DNA of 5,589 bases from Acidobacteriota bacterium. Its GTDB lineage: Bacteria; Acidobacteriota; Terriglobia; UBA7540. Positions 5,468 to 5,589 of the stretch are shown here, one piece after another; within the stretch, counting starts at the first letter, position 1, and every line of letters begins with the position of its first letter. The translations under genes and the position numbers were made by a program. The notes beneath the pieces are model-generated. The model was not told the origin of the DNA. It ran no database searches and was given only the letters and a program-made list of their open reading frames with translations. Where the stretch lies: assembly GCA_003224635.1 (NCBI GenBank), contig QHZK01000539.1, positions 1 to 5,589 of the forward strand, read 5' to 3'.

Positions 5468-5589
5468 ATGGATGCAGAAATCATCGCCGTCGGCTCCGAG
5501 CTGCTCACGCCTTATCGGCTGGATACCAACTCTCTTTACCTCACCGAAAAACTCAACGCCCTGGGCATTGAGGTGCGGTTCAAGACCGT
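5468..5589 (+). CDS. cinA: CinA family protein, N-terminus (partial, runs off the right edge)
   Basis: Forty complete codons are visible. MDAEIIAVGSELL (1-13) and DTNSLYLTEKLNALGIEV (19-36) are the start of the MoaB/MogA-like (molybdopterin-binding fold) domain of CinA, a family with NMN deamidase and ADP-ribose pyrophosphatase activities and a link to competence in some bacteria. The ATG at 5468 gives the standard N-terminus. It begins six bases after the repeat unit ends, with no strong Shine-Dalgarno. pgpA and cinA are neighbours in many bacteria, which supports the idea that the S23 unit was inserted into a pre-existing operon. Confidence 0.9.
   Translation, partial: MDAEIIAVGSELLTPYRLDTNSLYLTEKLNALGIEVRFKT

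Overview
The window reads as GC-rich bacterial chromosome. I lean towards Acidobacteriota, because rimO, yacG, pgpA, an IPT/NHL-repeat protein and cinA are packed together and the CinA N-terminus resembles acidobacterial versions. This placement is from memory and inference; no rRNA or other decisive marker is present. All supported genes are on the + strand.

Layout. (1) At 24-1604 lies a complete N6-adenine DNA methyltransferase of the gamma (TaqI/Eco57I-like) type. It probably belongs to a restriction-modification system whose other parts lie to the left, since a reading frame running in from the left edge ends in an ATGA overlap with its start. (2) A 115-bp spacer (1605-1719) holds two copies of a 16-mer and a likely extended -10 promoter. 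(3) At 1720-4903 is a tightly packed housekeeping run: rimO (ribosomal protein S12 methylthiotransferase), yacG (zinc-finger gyrase inhibitor, overlapping the rimO 3' end by 95 bp), pgpA (phosphatidylglycerophosphatase A, 8-bp overlap) and an IPT/TIG plus NHL-propeller protein (ATGA overlap). (4) At 4896-5461 is a compact 566-bp unit: a four-helix-bundle (S23/IVP family) gene enclosed by inverted arrays of the heptamer GTGACRA. (5) At 5468 cinA begins and runs off the right edge.

The housekeeping genes share an apparent transcript rather than a pathway: ribosome modification, gyrase control, phospholipid synthesis, an unknown propeller protein and CinA. The remarkable part is the S23 unit. 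Each end has four perfect heptamers facing inward, the ends are flanked by TGCA, and the imperfect inverted repeat is 33 bp with 31 matches. It sits exactly between the propeller gene and cinA, supplies the stop codon of the former and the GTG start of its own gene, and would place the four-helix-bundle message in the loop of a long RNA hairpin. S23 proteins are best known from intervening sequences of 23S rRNA that are also bounded by inverted repeats. This copy outside rRNA looks like a protein-coding relative of that arrangement and may be a small mobile or domesticated repeat-associated element.
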